This document shows positions 1-7,332 of a stretch of 14,011 bases of DNA, in pieces. Location: assembly GCA_002449595.1 (NCBI GenBank), contig DJXE01000122.1:1-14011 (forward strand). Reading direction: 5' to 3'. The stretch's first letter is position 1. The number at the start of each line of letters is the position of its first letter. The position numbers and the translations under genes were made by a program. The DNA is from Lachnospiraceae bacterium UBA7012 (GTDB lineage Bacteria > Bacillota > Clostridia > Lachnospirales > Lachnospiraceae). The notes beneath the pieces are model-generated. The model searched no databases, was not told the DNA's origin, and worked only from the letters and a program-made list of their open reading frames with translations.

Positions 1-105
1 ATCGCGAAGATCGACGAAGCTTTCGCGAAGGTCAAGAGCGGCGAGATCGTTCCTGCTTCCAACTTCGGCGGAACCCTTCCGGACAACTTCGAGGGACTTG
101 AGTGA
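1..105 (+). CDS. C-terminal end of probable BMP-family ABC substrate-binding protein (partial)
   Basis: An open frame enters from the left edge and stops at TGA 103-105, giving the last 34 residues of a protein whose start lies outside the window. The visible tail contains an AFAKVKSGEIV stretch and ends NFEGLE. The ending (amphipathic helix, then K-x-G-x-I) resembles the C-terminus of periplasmic/lipoprotein binding proteins of the BMP (basic membrane protein, PnrA-like) family. The call rests mainly on context: the ATPase and two permeases that follow are of the class that works with BMP lipoproteins, whose usual order is lipoprotein, ATPase, permease, permease. If so it would be the extracytoplasmic receptor that selects the substrate. 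The visible piece is too short to prove the family, so it could be another protein ending upstream of the transporter. Confidence 0.55.
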   Translation: MAKIDEAFAKVKSGEIVPASNFGGTLPDNFEGLE

Positions 106-152
106 TCTGAGTGGTTTTCCGACTGGAATGAACCGGTAATATACAGTAAAAT

Positions 153-188
153 AGAGAGCGCGGGAGATGTCTCCCGTGCTCTCTTTTT
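153..188 (+). terminator. Intrinsic terminator between binding-protein gene and ATPase gene
   Basis: AGAGAGCGCGGGAGA (153-167) pairs with TCTCCCGTGCTCTCT (170-184) with a single G-U wobble. The innermost A-U pair must open to form the loop. A run of T follows at 184-188. It lies 47 bases after the upstream stop and just before the ATPase gene. Partial read-through here would give more binding protein than transporter core, a familiar arrangement for ABC importers. Confidence 0.85.
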
Positions 189-234
189 AATGCAACGGAA
201 CATACCAATTCCACAGTTCATCGAAAGGGCAGTC

Positions 235-1800
235 ATGGAGCCGGAATACATTGTAGAAATGCGGCACATCACCAAGCGCTTTCCCGGGATCGTCGCGAAC
301 GAAGACGTGACGATCCAGATCCGGAAAGGGGAGATCTACGCGCTCCTTGGTGAGAACGGTGCCGGCAAGTCCACCCTCATGAGCATGCTGTTCGGCATGT
401 ATGAGCCGGACGAAGGAGAGATCCTGATCCGCGGGAAAAAGGAGAAGATCTCGTCCCCGTCTTATGCGGCAAGCCTCAACATCGGAATGGTGCACCAGCA
501 CTTCAAGCTCGTCGGCGATTACACGATCGCGCAGAATATCATCCTCGGCGCGGAGCCCAAGAAGAAATTCCTCGGGTTCCTTCCTGTTGTGGATGAAAAA
601 CGGGCCAACCAGGAGATCGCAGAGATCTCAAAGCAGTACGGACTGGAGGTCGACCCGACCCAGATCGTGGACGAAGTGAACGTCTCCACGAAGCAGCGCG
701 TCGAGATCTTAAAGATGCTGTACCGCAACGCAGAGATTCTCATCTTCGACGAGCCGACCGCGGTCCTCACGCCGCAGGAGATCGACGCGCTCCTTGAGAT
801 CATCAAATCGCTGCGCGACGGCGGCAAGACGATCATCCTGATCACGCATAAGCTCGAAGAGATCCGGAAGGTCGCGGACAGATGCGCGGTCCTTCGCCGC
901 GGCAAGCTCATCGACGTGCGCGACGTGCCCGGCATGGACGCCAGGGAAATGGCGGCGCTCATGGTCGGCCACGAGGTCAAGCTCACGGCGGAGAAGGGGG
1001 AGCCTCATTTCGGCGACACCGTCCTCAAAGTCGAGGACCTCGTCGTGGAGAACGAGGACCACTACGACGTCGTACAGGGCGTGTCCTTCGAGATCCGGAG
1101 CGGAGAGATCTTTTCCATCGCAGGCGTGTCCGGCAACGGCCAGACGGAGATCGCGGACGCGATCGCAGGAATGAAGAAGGTCAAGAGCGGAAAGATCACC
1201 CTGAACGGGGAGGACATCACGCATTACAGCATCCGGAAAAGGACTTTGGCAGGGATCTCGTATATTCCCGAGGACCGGCAGCTCGTCGGCCTCATCCTCG
1301 ACTTCACGCTGCAGAACGACCTCGGGCTGAAGGATTATTACAAAGAGCCTTTTATGAAGAACCAGTTCCTGCAGAACAAGGTCTTCGAGGAGAATTCCGA
1401 GAAGCTGATCGACCGATATGACATCCGCTCGGCGAACCGGTCGCAGACCGTCGTCCGCTCGATGTCGGGCGGCAACCAGCAGAAGGCGATCATCGGCAGA
1501 GAGATCGAGCAGGACGCCCCGCTGTGCATCTTCGTGCAGCCGACGCGCGGCCTCGACATCGGCGCGATCGAAAATATCCACAAACAGATCATCGCGGAGC
1601 GTGACAAGGGCAAGGCGGTCCTTCTGGTCTCCCTGGAACTGGACGAGATCACGGCGCTCTCCGACACCATCGCCGTCATCTACGACGGGCGGTTCGGCAA
1701 GACGGCCCCGGCGCAGGAGTACACGACAGCGATGCTCGGTGAGTACATGATGGGCGTCGCGCAAAGCGGCGCGAAAGCAGGAGGGCTCTCACATGAATGA
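235..1800 (+). CDS. ABC transporter ATP-binding protein, double NBD (BMP/nucleoside-importer class)
   Basis: A 521-residue ATPase with two fused nucleotide-binding domains that powers import through the two following permeases. NBD1 has Walker A GENGAGKST (39-47), the Q-loop GMVHQHF (84-90), Walker B ILIFDEP (168-174) and switch His205 in THK. NBD2 has a degenerate P-loop GVSGNGQTE (297-305), signature SGGNQQK (411-417) and QPTRGLD (435-441), without a normal Walker B acid pair or switch His. This asymmetry is usual in the sugar/nucleoside (XylG/YufO-like) class. The VHQHF segment favours the BMP/nucleoside subgroup. Oddity: the NBD1 signature reads NVSTKQR where LSVGxxQR is expected. Start: ATG 235 has AAAGGG 7 bases upstream; ATG 190 is also in frame but directly follows the terminator T-run and has no ribosome binding site. 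The stop overlaps the next start by 8 bases. Confidence 0.93.
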   Translation: MEPEYIVEMRHITKRFPGIVANEDVTIQIRKGEIYALLGENGAGKSTLMSMLFGMYEPDEGEILIRGKKEKISSPSYAASLNIGMVHQHFKLVGDYTIAQNIILGAEPKKKFLGFLPVVDEKRANQEIAEISKQYGLEVDPTQIVDEVNVSTKQRVEILKMLYRNAEILIFDEPTAVLTPQEIDALLEIIKSLRDGGKTIILITHKLEEIRKVADRCAVLRRGKLIDVRDVPGMDAREMAALMVGHEVKLTAEKGEPHFGDTVLKVEDLVVENEDHYDVVQGVSFEIRSGEIFSIAGVSGNGQTEIADAIAGMKKVKSGKITLNGEDITHYSIRKRTLAGISYIPEDRQLVGLILDFTLQNDLGLKDYYKEPFMKNQFLQNKVFEENSEKLIDRYDIRSANRSQTVVRSMSGGNQQKAIIGREIEQDAPLCIFVQPTRGLDIGAIENIHKQIIAERDKGKAVLLVSLELDEITALSDTIAVIYDGRFGKTAPAQEYTTAMLGEYMMGVAQSGAKAGGLSHE

Positions 1801-2890
1801 CGCAAAACTCCAAAGGCGGATGGCGGTCCTTGCCGTCGTGATCAGCCTTCTCGTGGGCGCGGTCGTCATGCTCGTGCTGCACAGGAATCCGCTGAGCGCG
1901 TACTACAACCTCCTTCAGGGCTGCGGCCTCGCGCCGAAGGGAAAATATGCCGCCGGCCGCTCCATGTTCACGGACCTGTCCGGTTTCATTGATTTCTGGA
2001 CGCCCATGATCTTCGCGGCGCTCGCGTGCGCCGTGGCCATGCGGACCGGCCTTTTCAACATCGGGATCTCCGGCCAGATGCTGACGGCCGGATTCATCGC
2101 GACGATCACCGCAGGCTATGCGACCCTCGCACCTGCGGTCGCCAAGCCGCTCGTCATTGTGATCGGCGCGGCAGCAGGCATGCTGGTCGGCGCGCTGATC
2201 GGCTTCCTCAAATACCGCTTCAACATCAACGAAGTCGTCAGTTCGATCATGCTGAACTACATCGCGGAATACGTGATCAGCTTCTTTATCCAGACACGCT
2301 ACGTCGATCCCGTCTCCAGACAGTCGAAGAACATCCGGGCCTCCGCGAGGCTCTCGCTCCAGGACGTGCTGATCGGCGGCTACAAGTACACGATCCCGCT
2401 CGCGTTCGTTCTCGCGATCGCGTGCGCGATCCTCATCAAGATCCTGCTTGACCGGACGGTCCTCGGCTACGAGCTGCGGGCGGTCGGTCTTAACCGCGTC
2501 GCCGCGGAGTACGCCGGCATCCGGGTCGGCCGCTCGATGGTCGTCTCCATGGCAATCTCCGGCGCACTGGCGGGACTTGCGGGCGTGTCCTATTACCTTG
2601 GCTATTTCTGCTCGATCCAGCCGAAGACGCTCGTCTCGACCGGATTCGACTCCATCGCGGTCTGCCTGCTCGGGTCCTCGGATCCGCTCGGCATCCTCGT
2701 CTCTTCCTTCCTCATCGAAGTCATCGACAAGGGCAGCACCTACATGAGCTCCCAGCAGAGCATGGAGTCCGAGATCGCGGCGGTCATCACCGGCCTGATC
2801 CTTCTGTTCTCGGCCTGCAGCGCTTACTTCGCCGAGATCAGCGTGAACCGCAGAAAGATGGCCGCTAAGAGCGCGGAGGAGGAGAGGTAG
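1793..2890 (+). CDS. ABC transporter permease (BPD_transp_2 type, BMP/nucleoside class), subunit 1
   Basis: 365 residues, very hydrophobic, with an N-terminal membrane helix (about 10-30) and several more across the protein. It is an integral membrane subunit that forms half of the import channel. NEVVSSIMLNYIAEYV (about 144-159) is the conserved segment of this permease family. GYELRAVGLNRVAAEYAGI (about 223-241), followed by a SGALAGLAG helix, corresponds to the cytoplasmic coupling loop that contacts the ATPase. The length of about 365 matches the larger permease of YufP/NupB-like pairs. The start ATG overlaps the ATPase stop (ATGAATGA), with AGGAGGG upstream, so the two are translationally coupled. 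The transported compound is not readable from the sequence: characterised relatives move nucleosides, but the adjoining sugar enzymes leave other substrates open. Confidence 0.9.
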   Translation: MNDAKLQRRMAVLAVVISLLVGAVVMLVLHRNPLSAYYNLLQGCGLAPKGKYAAGRSMFTDLSGFIDFWTPMIFAALACAVAMRTGLFNIGISGQMLTAGFIATITAGYATLAPAVAKPLVIVIGAAAGMLVGALIGFLKYRFNINEVVSSIMLNYIAEYVISFFIQTRYVDPVSRQSKNIRASARLSLQDVLIGGYKYTIPLAFVLAIACAILIKILLDRTVLGYELRAVGLNRVAAEYAGIRVGRSMVVSMAISGALAGLAGVSYYLGYFCSIQPKTLVSTGFDSIAVCLLGSSDPLGILVSSFLIEVIDKGSTYMSSQQSMESEIAAVITGLILLFSACSAYFAEISVNRRKMAAKSAEEER

Positions 2891-2891
2891 A

Positions 2892-3863
2892 ATGAATACT
2901 GCAATGATCAACAACATCATCATTGACGGCATGAGCTTCGCCCTGCCCCTCTTCATCATGGCGATCGGAGGCATCTACTCCGAGCGGGGCGGCGTCACCA
3001 ACCTGGCGCTCGAAGGCCTGCAGGGAATGGGCGCCTTCATCGGCGCACTGGCAGCGACACTTGCGGCAGCAGGCGGCATCGGCAACGACCAGACCAGGAT
3101 CATCGCGTTCCTGTTCGCTGCGGTCGGCGGCGGCCTGTACGCGTGCGTCCACGCGCTGCTCTGCATCCGCTTCAAGGCCAACCAGGTCATCAGCGGCGTC
3201 GTCATCAACATTCTCGCGATGGCGCTGACGTCCTTCCTGACCAAGGCGATCAACCGCACCATGTTCGGCGCGGCGTCCAACAAGTTCATCCTGCCGGTCT
3301 CGAAGCGCATCACGGTGCCCGGCATCTCCAACATCCCGGTCATTGGCGCGTTCTTCACGAACGTCTATCCCTTTGAGATCCTGATCATCATCGTCGCTCT
3401 GGTCATGTGGTTCATCCTGTACCGCACGACGCTCGGCCTGCGCCTGCGCGCCTGCGGCGACAACCCGCACGCGGTCGACGCGGCCGGCGGGGACGTCGCG
3501 AAGGTCCGCTTCTTCGGCGTGGTCGTCTCCGGTGCGCTCTCCGGCATCGCCGGCATGTGCTTCGCCTACTCGATCCTCGCGAAGTTCTCGAGCGACATCT
3601 ACATGGGCTACGGCTATCTGTCCATCGCCAGCTACATCTTCGGCAACTGGTCGATGCTGCCGACCCTGGCGGCCTGCCTGATCTTCGGCTTTGCGCGCAG
3701 CGGCGGCTACCAGCTGGTCAAGGCGCTCGGCATGCCGAGCGCGTACTCGGATCTGGTCATGATCCTTCCGTACGTGCTGACGCTGTTCCTGCTGGTCTTC
3801 CTCTCCAAGAAGAACCGATCACCGAAGGCACTCGGCGAGACTTACGACAAATCCAAGAGATAA
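2892..3863 (+). CDS. ABC transporter permease (BPD_transp_2 type, BMP/nucleoside class), subunit 2
   Basis: 323 residues with about eight to ten predicted membrane segments; the second half of the import channel. The N-terminus has the family segment IGGIYSERGGVTNLALEGL (about 25-43). NQVISGVVINILAMALT is the counterpart of the N-E-V-V-x-x-I-M-L-N segment in the preceding permease. TTLGLRLRACGDNPHAVDAAG (about 178-198) followed by SGALSGIAG is the ATPase-coupling loop. Length and motifs match the smaller permease of YufQ/NupC-like pairs. It starts 1 base after the stop of the first permease with a GGAGGAGGAGAGG purine stretch just upstream, so it is in the same operon. Nothing looks damaged. 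Confidence 0.9.
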   Translation: MNTAMINNIIIDGMSFALPLFIMAIGGIYSERGGVTNLALEGLQGMGAFIGALAATLAAAGGIGNDQTRIIAFLFAAVGGGLYACVHALLCIRFKANQVISGVVINILAMALTSFLTKAINRTMFGAASNKFILPVSKRITVPGISNIPVIGAFFTNVYPFEILIIIVALVMWFILYRTTLGLRLRACGDNPHAVDAAGGDVAKVRFFGVVVSGALSGIAGMCFAYSILAKFSSDIYMGYGYLSIASYIFGNWSMLPTLAACLIFGFARSGGYQLVKALGMPSAYSDLVMILPYVLTLFLLVFLSKKNRSPKALGETYDKSKR

Positions 3864-3882
3864 GAAGGGGGCTTGCACCGGA

Positions 3883-4860
3883 ATGAGAGGCATCTATTTT
3901 GACGGCGCCCGCGCGGCCTACCGGGACGACCTCCCGAAGCCGCAGGCGGATGAGGGGCACAGCCTGATCCGGATCCTCCGGGCGGGCGTCTGCTCCACGG
4001 ACCGGGAGATCCTGAAGGGATACCGCCCGGATTTCCGCGGCGTCATGGGACACGAGTTCACCGGCGTGGTGGAGGAGTCGTCCGTGAAAGAACTGATCGG
4101 CAAGACCGTCGTCGGCGAGCTGAACGAAGGCTGCGGGCACTGCGTCCTGTGCCGCACCGGCCGGGAGAAGCACTGCCTCTCCCGCAAGGTCATCGGCATG
4201 TCGAAGGACGGCTGCTTTGCGGAATATATGACGCTGGCGAATCACCTGATCCACGTCGTGCCCGAAGGCCTTGCGCCGGAGCGTGCCGTGCTCACGGAGC
4301 CGCTGGCCGCCGCACTTGAGATTCCGGAACGGGTCCACATCGCACCCGGTACGCCCGCTGCCGTCATCGGCGACGGGCGTCTTGCCTATATGATCGCGCA
4401 GGTGCTGCATCTGTCCGGGACGCAGGTGACGGTGATCGGCAAGCACGCGGAGAAGCTGGAGAAGTTCCGGCCGTTCGCGGAGCTGAGGGTGTCGGGGACT
4501 GGCTCGAAGGATATGGGCATCGAGCCGCTGCGCATCGCCGCTGCGGAGGACATGTTCGAAGTCGTCGTGGAGGCCTCCGGGTCGCCCACCGGCATGGAAC
4601 TGGCGCTCGAACTCGTCCGTCGGCAGGGAACGATCGTCCTGAAGAGCACTTACGCGGGAAAGCACCCGTTCGATCTCTCCCTCGTCGCAGTGAACGAACT
4701 GAAGATCGAAGGCAGCCGGTGCGGCCCGTTCGAGCCCGCGCTGCGGCTGCTGAAGGAGAACCGGATCATGCTTCCTGAGCCGGAGTGGCACGACCTCGAG
4801 GACTACGAGGCGGCGTTCGTGTCCCGCGCGTTTAAGGCGGGGTTCCGGATCTCGGACTAA
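3883..4860 (+). CDS. Zinc-dependent medium-chain alcohol/polyol dehydrogenase (MDR family)
   Basis: A 325-residue cytoplasmic oxidoreductase, a little short for the family (about 340-350). Catalytic-zinc ligands are visible as Cys37 (GVCSTD), His57-Glu58 (GHEF) and Glu139 (TEP). The structural-zinc lobe is Cys84, Cys87, Cys90 and Cys98 (GCGHCVLC ... HC). The Rossmann dinucleotide loop is VIGDGRLAYM (161-170), where the usual third Gly is Ala168. Such proteins oxidise a secondary alcohol, sugar or polyol with NAD(P)+, and the substrate cannot be told from motifs. It starts 19 bases after the last permease stop with AAGAAGGGGG upstream and no terminator between, so it is most likely co-transcribed with the importer. 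This suggests it acts on the imported compound or a product of it. A hairpin terminator follows. Confidence 0.88.
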   Translation: MRGIYFDGARAAYRDDLPKPQADEGHSLIRILRAGVCSTDREILKGYRPDFRGVMGHEFTGVVEESSVKELIGKTVVGELNEGCGHCVLCRTGREKHCLSRKVIGMSKDGCFAEYMTLANHLIHVVPEGLAPERAVLTEPLAAALEIPERVHIAPGTPAAVIGDGRLAYMIAQVLHLSGTQVTVIGKHAEKLEKFRPFAELRVSGTGSKDMGIEPLRIAAAEDMFEVVVEASGSPTGMELALELVRRQGTIVLKSTYAGKHPFDLSLVAVNELKIEGSRCGPFEPALRLLKENRIMLPEPEWHDLEDYEAAFVSRAFKAGFRISD

Positions 4861-4885
4861 GGGCAATATTTGGTATCAGAAATCG

Positions 4886-4916
4886 AAACCGCGGAGCAGG
4901 TGAGGCTGCGGTTTTT
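4886..4916 (+). terminator. Probable intrinsic terminator closing the transport operon
   Basis: AAACCGC (4886-4892) pairs with GCGGTTT (4908-4914) and AGC (4895-4897) with GCT (4905-4907), leaving a GG bulge and a 7-base loop. The T-run continues to 4916. The stem is moderate and the T tract short, so read-through into the aldo/keto reductase gene is possible. Confidence 0.6.
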
Positions 4917-4951
4917 GATTTATAGAGACACTAAAAAAGGGGGAATGCAAG

Positions 4952-6094
4952 ATGAACAAAAGAAGGTTGGGGAAGACAGGCCTGATGGTCAGCGAAGTCG
5001 GTTTCGGCGGCGAGTGGCTGGAACGCCACCCGGAGGAGGACGGCATCGAACTGATCCATCATGCACACGAAAAGGGCATCAACATCATCGACTGCTGGAT
5101 GCCGGATCCGAAATCGAGGGACATCATCGGAAAAGGAATCGCGGAGTGCCGCGGCGAGTGGTATGTGCAGGGGCACATCGGCTCCACCTGGCAGAACGGC
5201 CAGTACGTCAAGACGAGGGATATGAAGTTCGTCAGGCCGGCGTTCGAGGATCTTCTGCAGAGGATCGGCGGCGGGTACATCGACCTCGGCATGATCCACT
5301 ACGTGGACAGCATGGAGGAGTGGAACGCCTGCATGAACACGGAGTTCATCGACTACGTGCACGAGCTGCATGAAAAGGGCCTGATCCGCCACATCGGCAT
5401 GAGCACGCACAATCCGAGGATCGCCAAGATGGCGGCAGAGTCCGGCTTTATCGAGATGATCCTGTTCAGCATCAACCCGGCATTTGACATGAAGCCGGCG
5501 AGCGAGAACCTGGACACGATGTTCGGCGAGTACGACGCCTCTCTCAAGGGAATCGATCCGGAGCGCGCGGAGTTCTACCACCTGTGCGAGGAGAAGGACG
5601 TCGGCATCACCGTCATGAAGGGATTCTTCGGCGGCGCGCTGTTCGATCCGAAGAGGTCCCCGTTCGGCGCCGTCTTCACGCCGGTGCAGTGCATCCACTA
5701 CGCGCTGACGAGGCCGGCGGTCTGCGCCGTGATGTGCGGCTATGACACGAAGGACCAGGTCGACGCCGCGACGGCGTACGAAACTGCGACGGACGAAGAA
5801 AAGGACTATGCCTCCGTCATCGCTTCCGCCCCCCTCCACTCTTATAAGGGACAGTGCACCTACTGCGGACATTGCAAACCCTGCCCGCAGGAGATCGACA
5901 TCGCGATGGTCAGCAAGTTCTACGATCTCGCGCGGACCCAGCCCGCGGTTCCCGCGACGGTGCAGAGTCATTACGAGTCGCTCGCGCGCCACGCGTCCGA
6001 CTGCATCGGCTGCCGCAGCTGCGAGACGCGCTGCCCGTTCGAGGTGAAGATCGCGGACCGGATGCATGCAGCGGCAGGGCTGTTCGGACTATAA
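4952..6094 (+). CDS. Aldo/keto reductase-like protein fused to a two-cluster [4Fe-4S] domain, degenerate active site
   Basis: 380 residues. The N-terminal RRLGKTGLMVSEVGFGG opening and the overall pattern to about residue 280 are those of the (beta/alpha)8 aldo/keto reductase family. The C-terminal 80 residues form a ferredoxin-like module: Cys302-x2-Cys305-x2-Cys308-x2-Cys311-Pro and Cys351-x2-Cys354-x2-Cys357-x3-Cys361-Pro, enough for two [4Fe-4S] clusters. Of the classical Asp-Tyr-Lys-His tetrad, Asp47 and His116 are present. The Tyr position (Asp+5) is Asp52 and the Lys position is His75 in YVQGHIGS. The fold is kept but normal carbonyl reduction is unlikely; electrons may pass between a bound cofactor or substrate and the clusters. 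The start is set by AAGGGGG ahead of ATG 4952. It sits between two other oxidoreductases and probably serves the same pathway. The substrate is unknown. Confidence 0.87.
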   Translation: MNKRRLGKTGLMVSEVGFGGEWLERHPEEDGIELIHHAHEKGINIIDCWMPDPKSRDIIGKGIAECRGEWYVQGHIGSTWQNGQYVKTRDMKFVRPAFEDLLQRIGGGYIDLGMIHYVDSMEEWNACMNTEFIDYVHELHEKGLIRHIGMSTHNPRIAKMAAESGFIEMILFSINPAFDMKPASENLDTMFGEYDASLKGIDPERAEFYHLCEEKDVGITVMKGFFGGALFDPKRSPFGAVFTPVQCIHYALTRPAVCAVMCGYDTKDQVDAATAYETATDEEKDYASVIASAPLHSYKGQCTYCGHCKPCPQEIDIAMVSKFYDLARTQPAVPATVQSHYESLARHASDCIGCRSCETRCPFEVKIADRMHAAAGLFGL

Positions 6095-6140
6095 GGCCGG
6101 TGGGATGATTCTGAGGCAGAGGTGATATTTGGGGATTACA

Positions 6141-6164
6141 TTCAACGCAGCAGTGATAGTTGAA
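6141..6164 (+). promoter_or_regulatory. Inverted repeat upstream of Gfo/Idh gene, possible operator
   Basis: TTCAAC (6141-6146) and GTTGAA (6159-6164) form a 6-bp inverted repeat with a 12-base spacer in the 120-base gap before the oxidoreductase gene. A TATTAT sequence follows at 6169-6174, but I see no good -35 partner. The rest of the gap shows nothing distinct. The repeat is short and could be chance. Confidence 0.2.
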
Positions 6165-6214
6165 AGGCTATTATGACAGCAGGGATGCCGCGCGGAGACA
6201 ACGGGGAGGTAAAA

Positions 6215-7330
6215 ATGGGGAAAAGGTTTAGTTACGGAATGGTGGGCGGAGGCCCCGGCGCACTGATCGGCGAGATCCACCGCAGGGGAATCTCCATGAC
6301 GGAAAGAGCGGATCTGGTGGCAGGATGCTTTTCCAGGAATGAGGAGAAGAACCGCAGTGCAGCGCAGGAACTGCAGATCGCGGAGGACCGTGTCTACGGC
6401 GATTACAAGGAGATGGCGGCGGCGGAATCCGCCCGCGCGGACGGCATCGATTTCGTCTGCATCGTGACGGCCAACGCCACGCACTACGAGATCGCGAAGG
6501 AATTCCTTATGCACGGGATCCACGTGGCCTGCGACAAACCGCTCTGCTTCACTTCGGCGCAGGCGCAGGAACTCGCGGACATCGCGAAGGAAAAGGGCCT
6601 GATGTTCGCGGTCACCTACACCTACTCCGCGTGCGACGCGACGATCCTTGCGCGTGAGCTGGTGCGGAAGGGTGAGATCGGCGAGGTCATGAATGTCAAC
6701 GCGACCTACTTCCAGGGCTGGATGCTTGACGTGATGTACGGAACGGAAGAAAAAAGCGACATCCCCGTCTGGCGGACGCAGCCGTCCCAGAGCGGCATCT
6801 CGAACTGCGTCGGCGACATCGGCAGCCACATCGAGAACACGGTCTACCGCATCACGGGACTTCATCCCGCGCGCGTGGTCGCCGTTCTGGACAAATACGG
6901 CCAGCCGCTGGACACGAACGCCAACATCCTCGTCGAGTACGCAAACGGCGTGCACGGCGTCTACAGCAGCTCGCAGGTGTTTACCGGGGAGCGCTGCGAC
7001 CTCGAGGTCAGCGTCTTCGGCACGGAAGGCACGCTGGAGTGGACCTGGAGAGAGGCCGACCGGCTCAGCGTCACCAAGCGCGGGCAGGGAACGCGGCACT
7101 ACTTCGCTCCTCACGCGGGCGATCCCGACGCGGCGGACACGAAGCACGCGCGCGCCTTCGCGAATATCTACGCACCTTTTATGGATGCCATTGAAAAGAC
7201 ACAGTCAGGCGTCATCACGGATCTCGCTGCCGCGGATTTCCCGACCGTCGTCGACGGCACGGCGGGCGTGAAGTTCATCGAGGCGGTCGTCCGCAGCGAC
7301 GCGGCGCACGCAGCATGGGAGGAAGTGTAA
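6215..7330 (+). CDS. Gfo/Idh/MocA family NAD(P)-dependent oxidoreductase
   Basis: 371 residues when started at ATG 6215, which has GGGGAGG directly upstream. An in-frame ATG at 6173 would add 14 residues without a ribosome binding site. The N-terminal Rossmann domain opens YGMVGGGPGALIG (7-19). The family's E/D-K-P motif is CDKP (106-109), supplying the catalytic-site Lys. The second domain carries GDIGSHIENTV (200-210), with Asp201 and His205 in the usual active-site positions. Members oxidise or reduce sugars, inositols and related polyols with NAD(P); the WRTQPSQSGISNCVGDIGSH stretch is typical of the sugar/inositol dehydrogenase branch. The stop lies 2 bases before the esterase start, so these two genes are clearly coupled. 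The precise substrate is not deducible. Confidence 0.9.
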   Translation: MGKRFSYGMVGGGPGALIGEIHRRGISMTERADLVAGCFSRNEEKNRSAAQELQIAEDRVYGDYKEMAAAESARADGIDFVCIVTANATHYEIAKEFLMHGIHVACDKPLCFTSAQAQELADIAKEKGLMFAVTYTYSACDATILARELVRKGEIGEVMNVNATYFQGWMLDVMYGTEEKSDIPVWRTQPSQSGISNCVGDIGSHIENTVYRITGLHPARVVAVLDKYGQPLDTNANILVEYANGVHGVYSSSQVFTGERCDLEVSVFGTEGTLEWTWREADRLSVTKRGQGTRHYFAPHAGDPDAADTKHARAFANIYAPFMDAIEKTQSGVITDLAAADFPTVVDGTAGVKFIEAVVRSDAAHAAWEEV

Positions 7331-7332
7331 TT

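Noticed and set aside
709..1764. Minus-strand open frame of 351 codons opposite the ATPase gene
   Set aside because: Charged, repetitive composition, no motif, and fully covered by the ATPase coding frame with all its motifs.
1676..2974. Long minus-strand open frame (432 codons) opposite the first permease
   Set aside because: It runs antisense to a clearly recognisable permease, its product is Arg/Asp/His-rich with no motif, and it arises from GC-rich third positions.
3757..4866. Minus-strand open frame of 369 codons opposite the MDR dehydrogenase
   Set aside because: Shadow of a real gene with intact zinc ligands; the antisense product shows no family features.
4870..5373. Plus-strand open frame of 167 codons overlapping the start of the AKR-like gene
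   Set aside because: Out-of-frame reading of the AKR gene with Arg/His-rich composition; the overlapping frame has the family motifs and the ribosome binding site.
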